A stretch of 64,000 bases of DNA from Acidobacteriota bacterium (GTDB lineage Bacteria > Acidobacteriota > Holophagae > Holophagales > Holophagaceae), in contig JAJYRN010000012.1 of assembly GCA_021794095.1 (NCBI GenBank), positions 29,405 through 93,404 of the forward strand. Reading direction: 5' to 3'. Position numbers and translations under genes: made by a program. Of the stretch, positions 45,113 to 53,646 are shown one piece after another (the first letter of the stretch is position 1; every line of letters begins with the position of its first letter). Under the pieces are notes generated by a model. That model saw nothing but the letters and a program-made list of their open reading frames with translations. It did not search any database and was not told the origin of the DNA.

Positions 45113-46478
45113 GTCCGCCCGGAAGGCCGTGCCCAGGCCCTTCCGCGACTTTCACGCAGTTCCGCCCCCGCGCCTTGGCCTGGTAAAGGGCGCGGTCCAC
45201 GGCGGCCACGAGTCCGGCTGGATCCACATCCATGGGGGCGCCCAGGCCGAAACTGAGGGTGGGGAAAAGGGTTCGCTCGCCCCGGAGGACCAGGGGTTCC
45301 TCGCCCATTCGCCGGCGCAGTTTTTCGGCCACCTCCAGACCCGCTTTCACGGAGGTTTCCGGCAGCAGGATGGCGAACTCCTCGCCGCCAATGCGAAAGG
45401 CCAGATCGGATTTCCGCAGGGAGGTTCGCAGTCGCGACGCCAGTTCCCGCAGTACGGCATCTCCCGCAGGATGGCCGAACCGATCGTTGACGAGCTTGAA
45501 ATGGTCCACATCCGCCAGGAGCAGGACGAAGGGACGCCGGTTCCGCTCCCACTGGTTGATGGCATGCTCCAGGTTCTGGTCGAAGGCGCGTCGGTTGAGC
45601 AGTCCCGTGAGCGCGTCCGTCAGGACTTCATCGCGAAGCGCTGCGGCCTCGATCTCGAGCATCCGCCGCCGTTCCTGGAGATCCAGGAGAACGCCTTCGT
45701 ACTCGGTCTGGATGCGCTTGGCATGGACCCATTCGATGGCCCGTTTGCAGGCGTGGAGCAGGCGCGGGCCCGAAACCGGCAGCCCCACCCAATCGGCGGC
45801 GCCGGCCACGAGCAGTTTGCGCTGGACAGCTTCGTCCTTGGTCTGGCCGAGCAGGATGGTATAGGGCAGCTGGCTGGATTCGCGGAACGCCGCCATCAGG
45901 GCCAGGGCGCGGTCCACGCCGTTGTTGCCGAGGCCGAGCAGCATCACGGGGGCGCGAAGGGCCTCCTGGGCGCGGATCGCATTCCGGAAAGGAGGGGTTT
46001 CGACCACCAGATGGTAGTGCTGGAGCAGCTCCCGGATGCGGCGAGCCTGGGGCGCGGACAGGCCCAGGGCGAGAATGGGAACTCGGGGCCGTTCACTCCG
46101 CGAGCCGGTTCCGCTCAGGATCGGCCCTAGATGGTTGAGCAGTTGCTGGATGGTGGAGGTGGCGAGGATGAAGCCATCGCCCTCGACCGATTGGAGCGTC
46201 TGCAGGTCCGCCTCGGAGGGCGGTCGCTCCACCACCAGGAAGATGGGCAAAGGGCTGAACAGGAGCCGGGATTCTCCCCGCAGAAGGCGGCAGAAGCGAA
46301 AACCATCGAGGGGCTCGCCGTGGGCGTCCACCAGCACCACATGGACATTCGCCCAGGCATCCTCCGCGAGCGCCGCCAGGGTGTTCGGGCTGTGCAAGAC
46401 CCGGTGCCCCGCCCCTTCGAAGGCCATCCGGAGGCGTTCGACCAGGGCGGTATGGCGGGAAATGACCAGGATGTTCAT
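45096..46478 (-). CDS. Diguanylate cyclase with receiver-like N terminus
   Basis: A 460-residue protein making cyclic di-GMP. The N-terminal receiver-like domain has Asp51 in VVLVDAHGEP, a second degenerate receiver-like region spans about 130-250, a coiled coil follows, and the GGDEF domain has the active site GGEEF (364-368) with an inhibitory-site RKSD nine residues upstream (355-358), so product feedback is likely. Substrate loop DVDHFKLVNDRFGH is intact. It lies 48 nt after alr on the same strand and may be co-transcribed with kdsB, trxB and alr. Confidence 0.92.
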   Translation of the reverse strand: MNILVISRHTALVERLRMAFEGAGHRVLHSPNTLAALAEDAWANVHVVLVDAHGEPLDGFRFCRLLRGESRLLFSPLPIFLVVERPPSEADLQTLQSVEGDGFILATSTIQQLLNHLGPILSGTGSRSERPRVPILALGLSAPQARRIRELLQHYHLVVETPPFRNAIRAQEALRAPVMLLGLGNNGVDRALALMAAFRESSQLPYTILLGQTKDEAVQRKLLVAGAADWVGLPVSGPRLLHACKRAIEWVHAKRIQTEYEGVLLDLQERRRMLEIEAAALRDEVLTDALTGLLNRRAFDQNLEHAINQWERNRRPFVLLLADVDHFKLVNDRFGHPAGDAVLRELASRLRTSLRKSDLAFRIGGEEFAILLPETSVKAGLEVAEKLRRRMGEEPLVLRGERTLFPTLSFGLGAPMDVDPAGLVAAVDRALYQAKARGRNCVKVAEGPGHGLPGGLTGDS

Positions 46479-46526
46479 GGCGGGCCGTGGGCTCCAGCCC
46501 TCATGGTACGGCCGACAGAGCGGAGA

Positions 46527-47666
46527 TCAGGTGAAAAAGCGGCGTGTGATCCGGCGATGCAGTCCGCAGGTCAATTCATAGGGGATGGTGCCCAGGGAGG
46601 CGGCCAGCCGCTCCAGGCTGTGGGGCGCTGCCGGGTTTCCGCTGAACAGCACCATGGGATCTCCAGGAACTGCGGGTACCTCGACAGGCAGCGCCACGGT
46701 GAGGTAGTCCATGGACACGCGCCCCACCACCGGGTAGGTCTGCCCGTGGAAGCCCACGACGGCGCGGTTGCCGAGGTCGCGGCGGTAGCCATCGGCATAG
46801 CCGCAGGCCAGGGTGGCGATCTGGAGGGGGTGAGGCGCCACGAAGGTGCGGCCGTAGCCCACGGTGGTGCCGGCGGGGACGGTCTTCACCCGGGCCACTT
46901 CGGCCACCAGTTCCAGGGCCGGTTCCAGGCCCAGCGCGCGGCCTTCGGGGACCAGGGTGAGGCCGTAGAGTGCCAGGCCGGGGCGGACATGCGTATCGTC
47001 GCCCAGGAGGCCCCGGAGGCAGGCGTCGCTGTTGCCGTGGTGGCGCTGGCTGGGGTGGATGCCCGCATCCCGGAGCTGGGCCAGACAGCCTTCGAAGACG
47101 CGCCGCTGGCGCAGGGCGAAGCCCTGGTCGGGATCATCGGCGGTGGCGAAATGGCCCATGGCGCCTTCGATCCAGGGGGACAGGGCCCGGAGTTCGGACA
47201 GGCAATCCCCCAGCTCCGAAGGCAGGAATCCGAAGCGGCCCATGCCGGTGTCCAGCTTCAGGTGGAGGTTCAGGGGGTGAGCCGGGAGCAGGCTGGCGTA
47301 CTCGGCCAGAGGTTCGGGCCCTACCACGGCGATGGTGAGCCCCTCGGCGCTGGCCGCCGGAACGGCCTCGGGCCGCAGCCCGCCAAGCACGAGGATGGGG
47401 CAGGTCACGCCGCCGTGCCGCAGCTCCAGGCCCTCCTCGAGGCTGGAGACCGCCAGCCCGGAGGCTCCGGCCTCGGCCAGGGCCCGGCCGACCGGCACGG
47501 CGCCGTGGCCGTAGGCGTTGGCCTTGACCACGCCCCAGATGCCGCGTCCCCCGGTGGCCTCCTGCATGCGCGTGAAATTGCGTGCAATCCGGAGGAGATC
47601 CACTTCCGCCCTGAGCGCCCGGCCTTCCGGGTGCCGCCTCAGGGGTTCCAGCGATTGCTCATTCAC
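46527..47666 (-). CDS. alr: Alanine racemase
   Basis: A 379-residue PLP enzyme making D-alanine for peptidoglycan. The PLP lysine is in GVVKANAYGHGA, the TIM barrel continues with KLDTGMGRFGF, and the catalytic Tyr region CGYADGYRRD and VGRVSMDYLTV lie in the C-terminal half. Translation starts at GTG, overlapping the trxB stop by 4 nt. Confidence 0.95.
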   Translation of the reverse strand: MNEQSLEPLRRHPEGRALRAEVDLLRIARNFTRMQEATGGRGIWGVVKANAYGHGAVPVGRALAEAGASGLAVSSLEEGLELRHGGVTCPILVLGGLRPEAVPAASAEGLTIAVVGPEPLAEYASLLPAHPLNLHLKLDTGMGRFGFLPSELGDCLSELRALSPWIEGAMGHFATADDPDQGFALRQRRVFEGCLAQLRDAGIHPSQRHHGNSDACLRGLLGDDTHVRPGLALYGLTLVPEGRALGLEPALELVAEVARVKTVPAGTTVGYGRTFVAPHPLQIATLACGYADGYRRDLGNRAVVGFHGQTYPVVGRVSMDYLTVALPVEVPAVPGDPMVLFSGNPAAPHSLERLAASLGTIPYELTCGLHRRITRRFFT

Positions 47667-48637
47667 TCCGCGAGGCCTTGTTCGGCCAGCCAGCGTTCCG
47701 TGTCAATGGCGGCCATGCAGCCGCTGCCCGCGGCGGTGATTGCCTGGCGGTAGGTGGCGTCCTGCACATCACCACAGGCGAAGACGCCGGGGATGGGCGT
47801 GCGGCTGGAGCCTTTCTCCACCTGGAGGTAGCCGGTCCCGTCCATGGGCAGCTGGCCCGCGAAGAGGCTGGTGTTGGGCTGGTGGCCGATGGCCACGAAC
47901 AGGCCCTCCACCGGCAGCTCGGACTCGGAGCCGTCCACGGTGTCCTTCAACTTGAGGGCGCGGATCTTCTCCACCTTCTCGCCCATGGGCGTCTCCTGAG
48001 TGGCCGTCAGCACATCCAGCACCACCTTGTTCCAGACCGGGTGGATCTTCTCGTTCTTGAAAACCCGCTCCTGCATGGCTTTGGAGGCGCGGAGGTGATC
48101 GCGGCGGTGGATCAGATGCACCCGGCTGGCGAACTTGGTGAGGAAGAGGGCTTCTTCCACGGCGGTGTCGCCCCCGCCCACCACAGCGATCTCCTTGCCC
48201 CGGAAGAAGAACCCATCGCAGGTGGCGCAGGCGCTGACGCCGCCTCCGGAGCGGGAGAGCTGCTCATCCTTGCCAAGGCCCAGCCATTTGGCCGAGGCGC
48301 CCGTTGCGATGATGACGGCGTCGGAGGTGTACTCCGCCAGATCGGTGGTGAGGCGGAAGGGGCGGGACTGCAGATCGGCCTTGAGCACGGTCTCGGAGCG
48401 GATGACCGTGCCGAAACGCAGCACCTGTTCGCGCATCTCATCCATGAGGGCCGGACCGGGAATGCCCTGCCGGAAGCCTGGAAAATTCTCGACCTCGGTG
48501 GTGATCGTCAGCTGGCCCCCCGGCTGGACGCCCTCGAAGACCAGGGGAGCGAGGTTGGCCCGGGAAGCGTAGAGGGCCGCGGTGTAACCCGCGGGGCCGG
48601 TGCCGATAATGATGACTTTGTGATGGGAAGCGCTCAT
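47663..48637 (-). CDS. trxB: Thioredoxin reductase
   Basis: A 324-residue flavoprotein that reduces thioredoxin with NADPH. It has the FAD motif IIGTGPAGYTAALYASRA, the redox-active CATC in ACATCDGFFF, the NADPH motif VVGGGDTAVEEA and the C-terminal FAD motif GVFACGDVQD. ATG 48637 has GAGG 6 nt upstream; an upstream open extension of 11 codons is not conserved. It overlaps alr by 4 nt. Confidence 0.96.
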   Translation of the reverse strand: MSASHHKVIIIGTGPAGYTAALYASRANLAPLVFEGVQPGGQLTITTEVENFPGFRQGIPGPALMDEMREQVLRFGTVIRSETVLKADLQSRPFRLTTDLAEYTSDAVIIATGASAKWLGLGKDEQLSRSGGGVSACATCDGFFFRGKEIAVVGGGDTAVEEALFLTKFASRVHLIHRRDHLRASKAMQERVFKNEKIHPVWNKVVLDVLTATQETPMGEKVEKIRALKLKDTVDGSESELPVEGLFVAIGHQPNTSLFAGQLPMDGTGYLQVEKGSSRTPIPGVFACGDVQDATYRQAITAAGSGCMAAIDTERWLAEQGLAE

Positions 48638-48681
48638 CGAAGCCTCAACAAAACGGGAACCGGAGTCCACGGGGGTTCAGT

Positions 48682-49467
48682 CTAGCGTGCCAGGCCGCGC
48701 GCCCGGAGCAGGGCCTCGGCGGCGGGCACATCGCCCGGCACATCCACGCCCAGGCTGAGGTGCGGCGTGTCGGCCACGCCGATGGCGATGCCCGCCGCCA
48801 GGGCCCGGAGCTGCTCCAGCATCTCCAGCTGCTCCAGGGGGTGGGGCGCCAGGCGCGTGAAAGCCTTGAGCGTCTCTGGGCGGTAGGCGTAGAGGCCCAG
48901 GTGCCGCTTGAAATGGGCCAGCTGCTCGGGCTTCATCCAGGGGCGAAAGTCCGGCTCGAAGATGCTGCCGTTCCGCAGGTAGGGGATGGGGCTGCGGCTG
49001 AAGTAGAGGGCCCGCTGCCGGTCGTCCACCACCACCTTCACTGCATTGGGGTTGAACAGCTCGTCGGGGTTGGCGAAGGGGCAGGCGGCGGTGCCCATGG
49101 GGAGGTCCGGCTGGTCGCGCATGAGGGCCACCACGGCGCCCACGGTCTCGGGATGCATGGCGGGTTCATCGCCCTGAATGTTCAGCACGCATTCGAAGGG
49201 TTCTCCCAGGGCTGCGAGTGCGGCAGCGGTGCGGTCCGTGCCCGAGGGCAGGGCGGGATCGGTCATGACCGCCTCGCCGCCGAAGCCGCGGACGGCCGCT
49301 GCGATGCGCTCGTCGTCCGTGGCCACCACCACCCGGTCCACCCCCGGCGCGCGGCGGGCCGCCTCGAAGACCCACTGGATCATGGGTTTCCCGGCGATGG
49401 GGGCCAGGGGCTTCCCGGGGAAGCGGGTGGCCTGGAAACGGGAAGGGAGGACGGCGAGGGTGCGCAT
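48682..49467 (-). CDS. kdsB: 3-deoxy-manno-octulosonate cytidylyltransferase
   Basis: A 261-residue CMP-Kdo synthetase that activates Kdo for the LPS inner core. The nucleotidyltransferase motif is PSRFQATRFPGKPLA, followed by VVVATDDERI, NIQGDEP and the family segment YFSRSPIPY. The chosen ATG starts at the conserved RTLAVLPSRF. It heads a minus-strand run with trxB, alr and the cyclase and diverges from the second cheA. Confidence 0.96.
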   Translation of the reverse strand: MRTLAVLPSRFQATRFPGKPLAPIAGKPMIQWVFEAARRAPGVDRVVVATDDERIAAAVRGFGGEAVMTDPALPSGTDRTAAALAALGEPFECVLNIQGDEPAMHPETVGAVVALMRDQPDLPMGTAACPFANPDELFNPNAVKVVVDDRQRALYFSRSPIPYLRNGSIFEPDFRPWMKPEQLAHFKRHLGLYAYRPETLKAFTRLAPHPLEQLEMLEQLRALAAGIAIGVADTPHLSLGVDVPGDVPAAEALLRARGLAR

Positions 49468-49540
49468 GGAGCCAGTGTAGGGCAGGGCATGGCCCACCCG
49501 GCGTCTCCAGACTCCAGACTTCCCGTCTTCTGCCGATGGC

Positions 49541-51601
49541 ATGGCATCGGGAGATGTCTTGGATTCATCCTTCGAAGACGTATGGGCAGAATGCGAGGAC
49601 CTGTTCGCGCAGGCCCGCCGGACCTTGACGACCCTGAAGGAGCCCCAGCCCGCGCATGTGGTCCAGGCCGCCGTGAATGCGCTGTTCCGGGCCACCCACA
49701 CGCTGAAGGGCATGGCGGGCATGCTGGGGTTTCCGGTCTTCAGCCGGGCCGCCCACCGCATGGAGGACATTTTCGACCTGATGCGGAAGGGCCGCTTGCG
49801 CTCCACGGATTCCCTGGTGGAAACCCTCGAGGCAGGGATGGAGGCCCTGGAATCGGGACTGGCGGGGCTGAAGCGGGGGCGGTCTGAACCGGATGATTAC
49901 CTGGAAGTGGTGCGCCGGGAACTCGGTGAACTCGAAGCCCTGGCCCGTCCCGCGGAGGGGGCGGAACAGGATCTGAGCGCCATGCTCGACCTGCCGGAAG
50001 AGGCCCGGAAGGCCCTCTCGGACTACGAACGGGGCCGGGTCACCCGGGCGCTCATGGATGGCGTTCCTGTCCATGGCGTGGCGATCTGTCTCGATTTCGC
50101 CACGTTCGATGCCCGCCTGCGGGTCTTCACCGAGGGGCTGGGGCGCCAGGGGGAGCTCATCTCCACGCTGCCCTGGGAAGTCCCGGAAGGCCAGGAGGGC
50201 CTGGCGTTCCTCCTGGTGGTGGCCGGCGCTTCGCCGGACCCGGGCGCCCTGGGCGCGGAGCCTGGGGAGCTCCTGGAGCAGCGCCTGCTGGCCGATCCAG
50301 CCCGCATTCCCGAGAGCTTCCGCGCCGAAGCCCAGCCCGCGCCGGAACCGGTACCCGCTCCGGCGCCCCCGCCCCCGCTGCCTCCACCGGAGCCGCCCCC
50401 CCTGGCGGCGGCCCCGGATACAGAGATCCTGCGGCTGCCCGCCCAGCGGGTGGAGGCGCTGGAAGCGCGTCTGATGGATGTGGCGCAGTTGCGGGATGCC
50501 GCCAGCGGTCTGCTGCGGCGGGGGGATGCCCAGACCGTCGAAGCGCCCCTGGCCGTACTCGGCCAGATGGAGGAAGGCCTGCTGGATGTCCAGAAGGCCC
50601 TGCTCCAGATGCGGATGGTCAAGGTGGACACCCTGTTCACCCGCATCGAGCCCATGGTCAGGAGCCTGGCGCGAGATCTCGGCAAGCCCGTGAAACTGAC
50701 CCTCCAGGGCGGGGAGCTGGAAGTGGAGCGTGGCCTGGTCGGACGTCTGGTGGAGCCGTTCCTGCATCTGGTGCGGAACGCGGTGGACCATGGCCTGGAG
50801 GCGCCGGAGGCCCGCAAAGCCGTGGGCAAGAGCGAAACCGGCAGCATCCGCATCAGTGCCTCGCAGCGGGGCCGCAGCATTCGTTTCGACCTCCGGGACG
50901 ACGGGCGCGGCTTCGACCTGGCCAAGATGGAGGAGCGTGGCCTCGCCATGGGGCTGCTCACCCCGGGCCTGCCTGCCACCCCGGAACGGCTGCACCGGCT
51001 GGCGTTGGAACCCGGCTTTTCGACCATGGACCGGGCCTCCCAGATCTCCGGCCGTGGCGTGGGCATGGATGTGGTGCGTCAGGAAGTCGAGGCGATGGGC
51101 GGCGAGATCATGCTGTCCAGCGAATCGAAGCGGGGGAGCCTGGTCCGCCTGACCATTCCCCTGTCCCGGGCAGTGGTGGGCTGCCTCCGGGTCCGCAGTG
51201 GCGTCCAGACCTTCGGCGTTCCCATCACCCATGTGCGCCGAGTCCACGTGGGACGTGAATCCCGGCACGGCGGGGACCGGGTGAAGGTGCTCGGGCAGGA
51301 TGTTCCGTTCGAGTCGCTCCAGGTCTGCCTGGGCCAGGGGGATCCTCCTGATGGCCACCGGGCCTTCGTCCTGCTGAGCCAGCCGAGTACCCTCGCGGGC
51401 GCCAGCCTGGAAATCGCCGTGGGGGTGGATGAGGTGCTGGGCCGCGGCGAGATCCTGCTGCGCAGCCTGCCGGAGCTGGCCCAGGTGCCGGGTGTGATGG
51501 GGGGCAGCCTGCAGGAGGATGGCATCCTCTGGGTGCTGGATCCGGAGGCGGTGCTGGGGCTTGCCATGGACAGCCTCATGCGGCGGGTGGCCCATGTCTG
51601 A
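49541..51601 (+). CDS. Second CheA-type chemosensory histidine kinase
   Basis: A 686-residue CheA-like kinase. Hpt domain with His53 in RATHTLKGMAG; a variable middle; a Pro/Ala-rich linker near 265-290; dimerisation helices; HATPase with HLVRNAVDHGLE, DDGRGFD and SGRGVGMDVV; and a C-terminal CheW-like domain. It differs markedly from the cheA at 6239-8329. No strong ribosome site is visible before the ATG. It overlaps a CheW-like gene by 8 nt. Such second systems often control functions other than flagella; the output here is unknown. Confidence 0.9.
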   Translation: MASGDVLDSSFEDVWAECEDLFAQARRTLTTLKEPQPAHVVQAAVNALFRATHTLKGMAGMLGFPVFSRAAHRMEDIFDLMRKGRLRSTDSLVETLEAGMEALESGLAGLKRGRSEPDDYLEVVRRELGELEALARPAEGAEQDLSAMLDLPEEARKALSDYERGRVTRALMDGVPVHGVAICLDFATFDARLRVFTEGLGRQGELISTLPWEVPEGQEGLAFLLVVAGASPDPGALGAEPGELLEQRLLADPARIPESFRAEAQPAPEPVPAPAPPPPLPPPEPPPLAAAPDTEILRLPAQRVEALEARLMDVAQLRDAASGLLRRGDAQTVEAPLAVLGQMEEGLLDVQKALLQMRMVKVDTLFTRIEPMVRSLARDLGKPVKLTLQGGELEVERGLVGRLVEPFLHLVRNAVDHGLEAPEARKAVGKSETGSIRISASQRGRSIRFDLRDDGRGFDLAKMEERGLAMGLLTPGLPATPERLHRLALEPGFSTMDRASQISGRGVGMDVVRQEVEAMGGEIMLSSESKRGSLVRLTIPLSRAVVGCLRVRSGVQTFGVPITHVRRVHVGRESRHGGDRVKVLGQDVPFESLQVCLGQGDPPDGHRAFVLLSQPSTLAGASLEIAVGVDEVLGRGEILLRSLPELAQVPGVMGGSLQEDGILWVLDPEAVLGLAMDSLMRRVAHV

Positions 51602-52028
51602 ACTCGGAACGCTCATCCTCGCCCGCGCCCAGGGACGGGATCTTCTGCTCGAGGCCTCCCAGATCCTGGAAGTGCTGCCAGCGGCGCCGGTGACGTCCCT
51701 TCCGGGCCCGGTGCCGGGTATCGCCGGGGTGCTCCTGTACCATGGCGAGTTCCTGCCGGTGCTCGACTGGAACGGGCTGCCCGGTCACTTCGGGGGGATG
51801 ATCTGGGCTTCGGCGTTGGCCATCCTCAAACGGAGGCTGGCCCTGCCTCTGGAGGAACTCGCGGGGGTTCTGGAGCACGAGGGGGAGGGGCCGGGCCTCG
51901 AGCCCGCCGAGGGCGATCCCTGGGAGGAGATCCTGGCGTGCAAATGTGCCGTGGGAGGGGCCTCCATGCCCCTCCTGGACCCTGACAAACTCGTGGATTG
52001 GCTTCACCATCAGCGTTCGAGGCGCTGA
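51594..52028 (+). CDS. CheW-like coupling protein
   Basis: A 144-residue CheW-like protein, shorter and more diverged than the CheW at 10057. The N-terminal half fits the family (LLLEASQILEVLPAAPVTSLPGPVPGIAGVLL in part, then FLPVLDWNG), while the C-terminal half is less typical. The ATG lies inside the end of the cheA-like gene with an 8-nt overlap, so the two are translationally coupled and probably work together. Confidence 0.75.
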   Translation: MSELGTLILARAQGRDLLLEASQILEVLPAAPVTSLPGPVPGIAGVLLYHGEFLPVLDWNGLPGHFGGMIWASALAILKRRLALPLEELAGVLEHEGEGPGLEPAEGDPWEEILACKCAVGGASMPLLDPDKLVDWLHHQRSRR

Positions 52029-52108
52029 TCGGGCTTGAGATCCTCCTCCCGGCCTCTGGCGGCTCGGCGCATCCATGCGATCATGGCTGTTCTTTGCCGG
52101 AGGGTCCC

Positions 52109-53110
52109 TTGAACCATCGCCTTGCTGCCCCCGTCGGAATCACCGCCACCGGGCAGTGCTTCCCGCCGAGGGTGGTCACCAACGATGATCTGGCCCAGAT
52201 CCTCGATACCAATGACGAATGGATCCGCAGCCGCACGGGCATCCGGGAACGGCACTGGGTCGAGCCCGGCACGGGCGCCTCGCAGCTGGGCGCTCCCGCC
52301 CTCCAGCAGGCCCTCGATGCCCGGGGCTTGAAGGCCTCGGAGCTGGATCTCATCGTTGTCACCACCGTCACCCCCGATACCTTGTTTCCCGCGACCGCCT
52401 GCCGCATCCAGGAGATGGTCGGGGCCTCCAATGCGTTCGGTTTTGACCTGAATGCCGCCTGTTCGGGGTTCCTCTTCGCGCTGACCACCACCGCCAGCCT
52501 GGTGGCCGCGGGTGCCGCCCGGAAGGCCGCCATCGTTGGCGTGGACATCATGTCCACCATCATCAACAAAGAGGATCGGGCCACGGCCGTGCTCTTCGGG
52601 GATGGCGCCGGTGCGGTCATCGTGGAGCAGGTGGAACCGGGCTACGGCATCCTGGATTTCGAGCACCGGATTGACGGCAGCGGGGGCGAGTTCCTCTTCA
52701 TGCCGGCCGGCGGCTCCCTGAAACCCGCGACGGCCGAGACGGTGGCGAACAAGGAGCACACCATCCACCAGGCCGGTAGCGAGGTGTTCAAGAACGCCGT
52801 GCGGGAGATGGCCGACAACAGCCGCCTGCTGCTGGACCGCAATGGCCTGAAGGGCGAGGATCTGGCCCTGTTTGTGCCCCACCAGGCCAACATCCGCATC
52901 ATGGATGCCGCGGCCAGGCGCCTGGAGCTGGATCCGGCCCGCATGATGGTCAACATTGACCGCTACGCCAATACCACCACCGCCACCATCCCCACGGCCC
53001 TGCATCAGGCGCGGGAGCAGGGCCGGTTGACCAAGGGCGACCTGGTGATCCTTTCGGCTTTCGGCGCAGGGTTCACCTGGGGCTCCACCCTCCTGCGCTG
53101 GGCCTGCTAG
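52109..53110 (+). CDS. fabH: 3-oxoacyl-[ACP] synthase III
   Basis: A 333-residue KAS III that starts fatty-acid synthesis by condensing acyl-CoA with malonyl-ACP. The catalytic triad is Cys in LNAACSGFLFAL, His in FVPHQANIRI and Asn in YANTTTATIP. Translation starts at TTG with GGAGG 5 nt upstream; the protein aligns from MNHRLAAPVGITATG. It lies 80 nt after the CheW-like gene and 5 nt before rsmD. Confidence 0.94.
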   Translation: MNHRLAAPVGITATGQCFPPRVVTNDDLAQILDTNDEWIRSRTGIRERHWVEPGTGASQLGAPALQQALDARGLKASELDLIVVTTVTPDTLFPATACRIQEMVGASNAFGFDLNAACSGFLFALTTTASLVAAGAARKAAIVGVDIMSTIINKEDRATAVLFGDGAGAVIVEQVEPGYGILDFEHRIDGSGGEFLFMPAGGSLKPATAETVANKEHTIHQAGSEVFKNAVREMADNSRLLLDRNGLKGEDLALFVPHQANIRIMDAAARRLELDPARMMVNIDRYANTTTATIPTALHQAREQGRLTKGDLVILSAFGAGFTWGSTLLRWAC

Positions 53111-53115
53111 GGCCG

Positions 53116-53646
53116 ATGCGCATCATCGCCGGGACTCTGAAGGGGCGGCGGATCATGGCTCCGCCCCCGGGGGATCTGCGGGTGCGCCCGACCGCAGACC
53201 GCGCCCGCGAGGCCCTGTTCTCGATCCTCCAGCGGTGGCCCCAGGGGCCCTTTCTCGATCTCTGTGCCGGGACCGGGGCCGTGGGGCTGGAGGCGCTTTC
53301 CCGGGGCTTCGGTCCGGTGACCTGCGTGGAAGCGGCCGAACCAGGCTGGTCATGCCTCCGCCGGAATGCCGCGGGAACGGACTTGACGGCGCTCCGCCAG
53401 GAGGTCCAGACCCTGAGTGCCGGCGCCTTCCACGGTCAGGCCGTGATCTTCCTCGACCCCCCCTATGAACAATCCCGCCCGCTCTGGGGCGTCCTGGCGG
53501 GAAGGCTCCGGGGCTGGATCGCCCCTGGGGGCGTCCTGGTCGCCGAAACCGACCGGAGATCTGAGCTGGAATTACAGCCCGGGTGGGAACTGGCCGAAAC
53601 GCGTGAGTATGGTACCGCCCGATTCCACTTCTGGACCCCGGCCTGA
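53116..53646 (+). CDS. rsmD: 16S rRNA (guanine-966-N2)-methyltransferase RsmD
   Basis: A 176-residue SAM-dependent methyltransferase. MRIIAGTLKGRRI and RPTADRAREALFSIL are the family N terminus, FLDLCAGTGAVGLEALSRG is the SAM motif, and the catalytic DPPY is in IFLDPPYEQS. The start is 5 nt after fabH. Its 3' end overlaps the next gene by 38 nt. Confidence 0.94.
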   Translation: MRIIAGTLKGRRIMAPPPGDLRVRPTADRAREALFSILQRWPQGPFLDLCAGTGAVGLEALSRGFGPVTCVEAAEPGWSCLRRNAAGTDLTALRQEVQTLSAGAFHGQAVIFLDPPYEQSRPLWGVLAGRLRGWIAPGGVLVAETDRRSELELQPGWELAETREYGTARFHFWTPA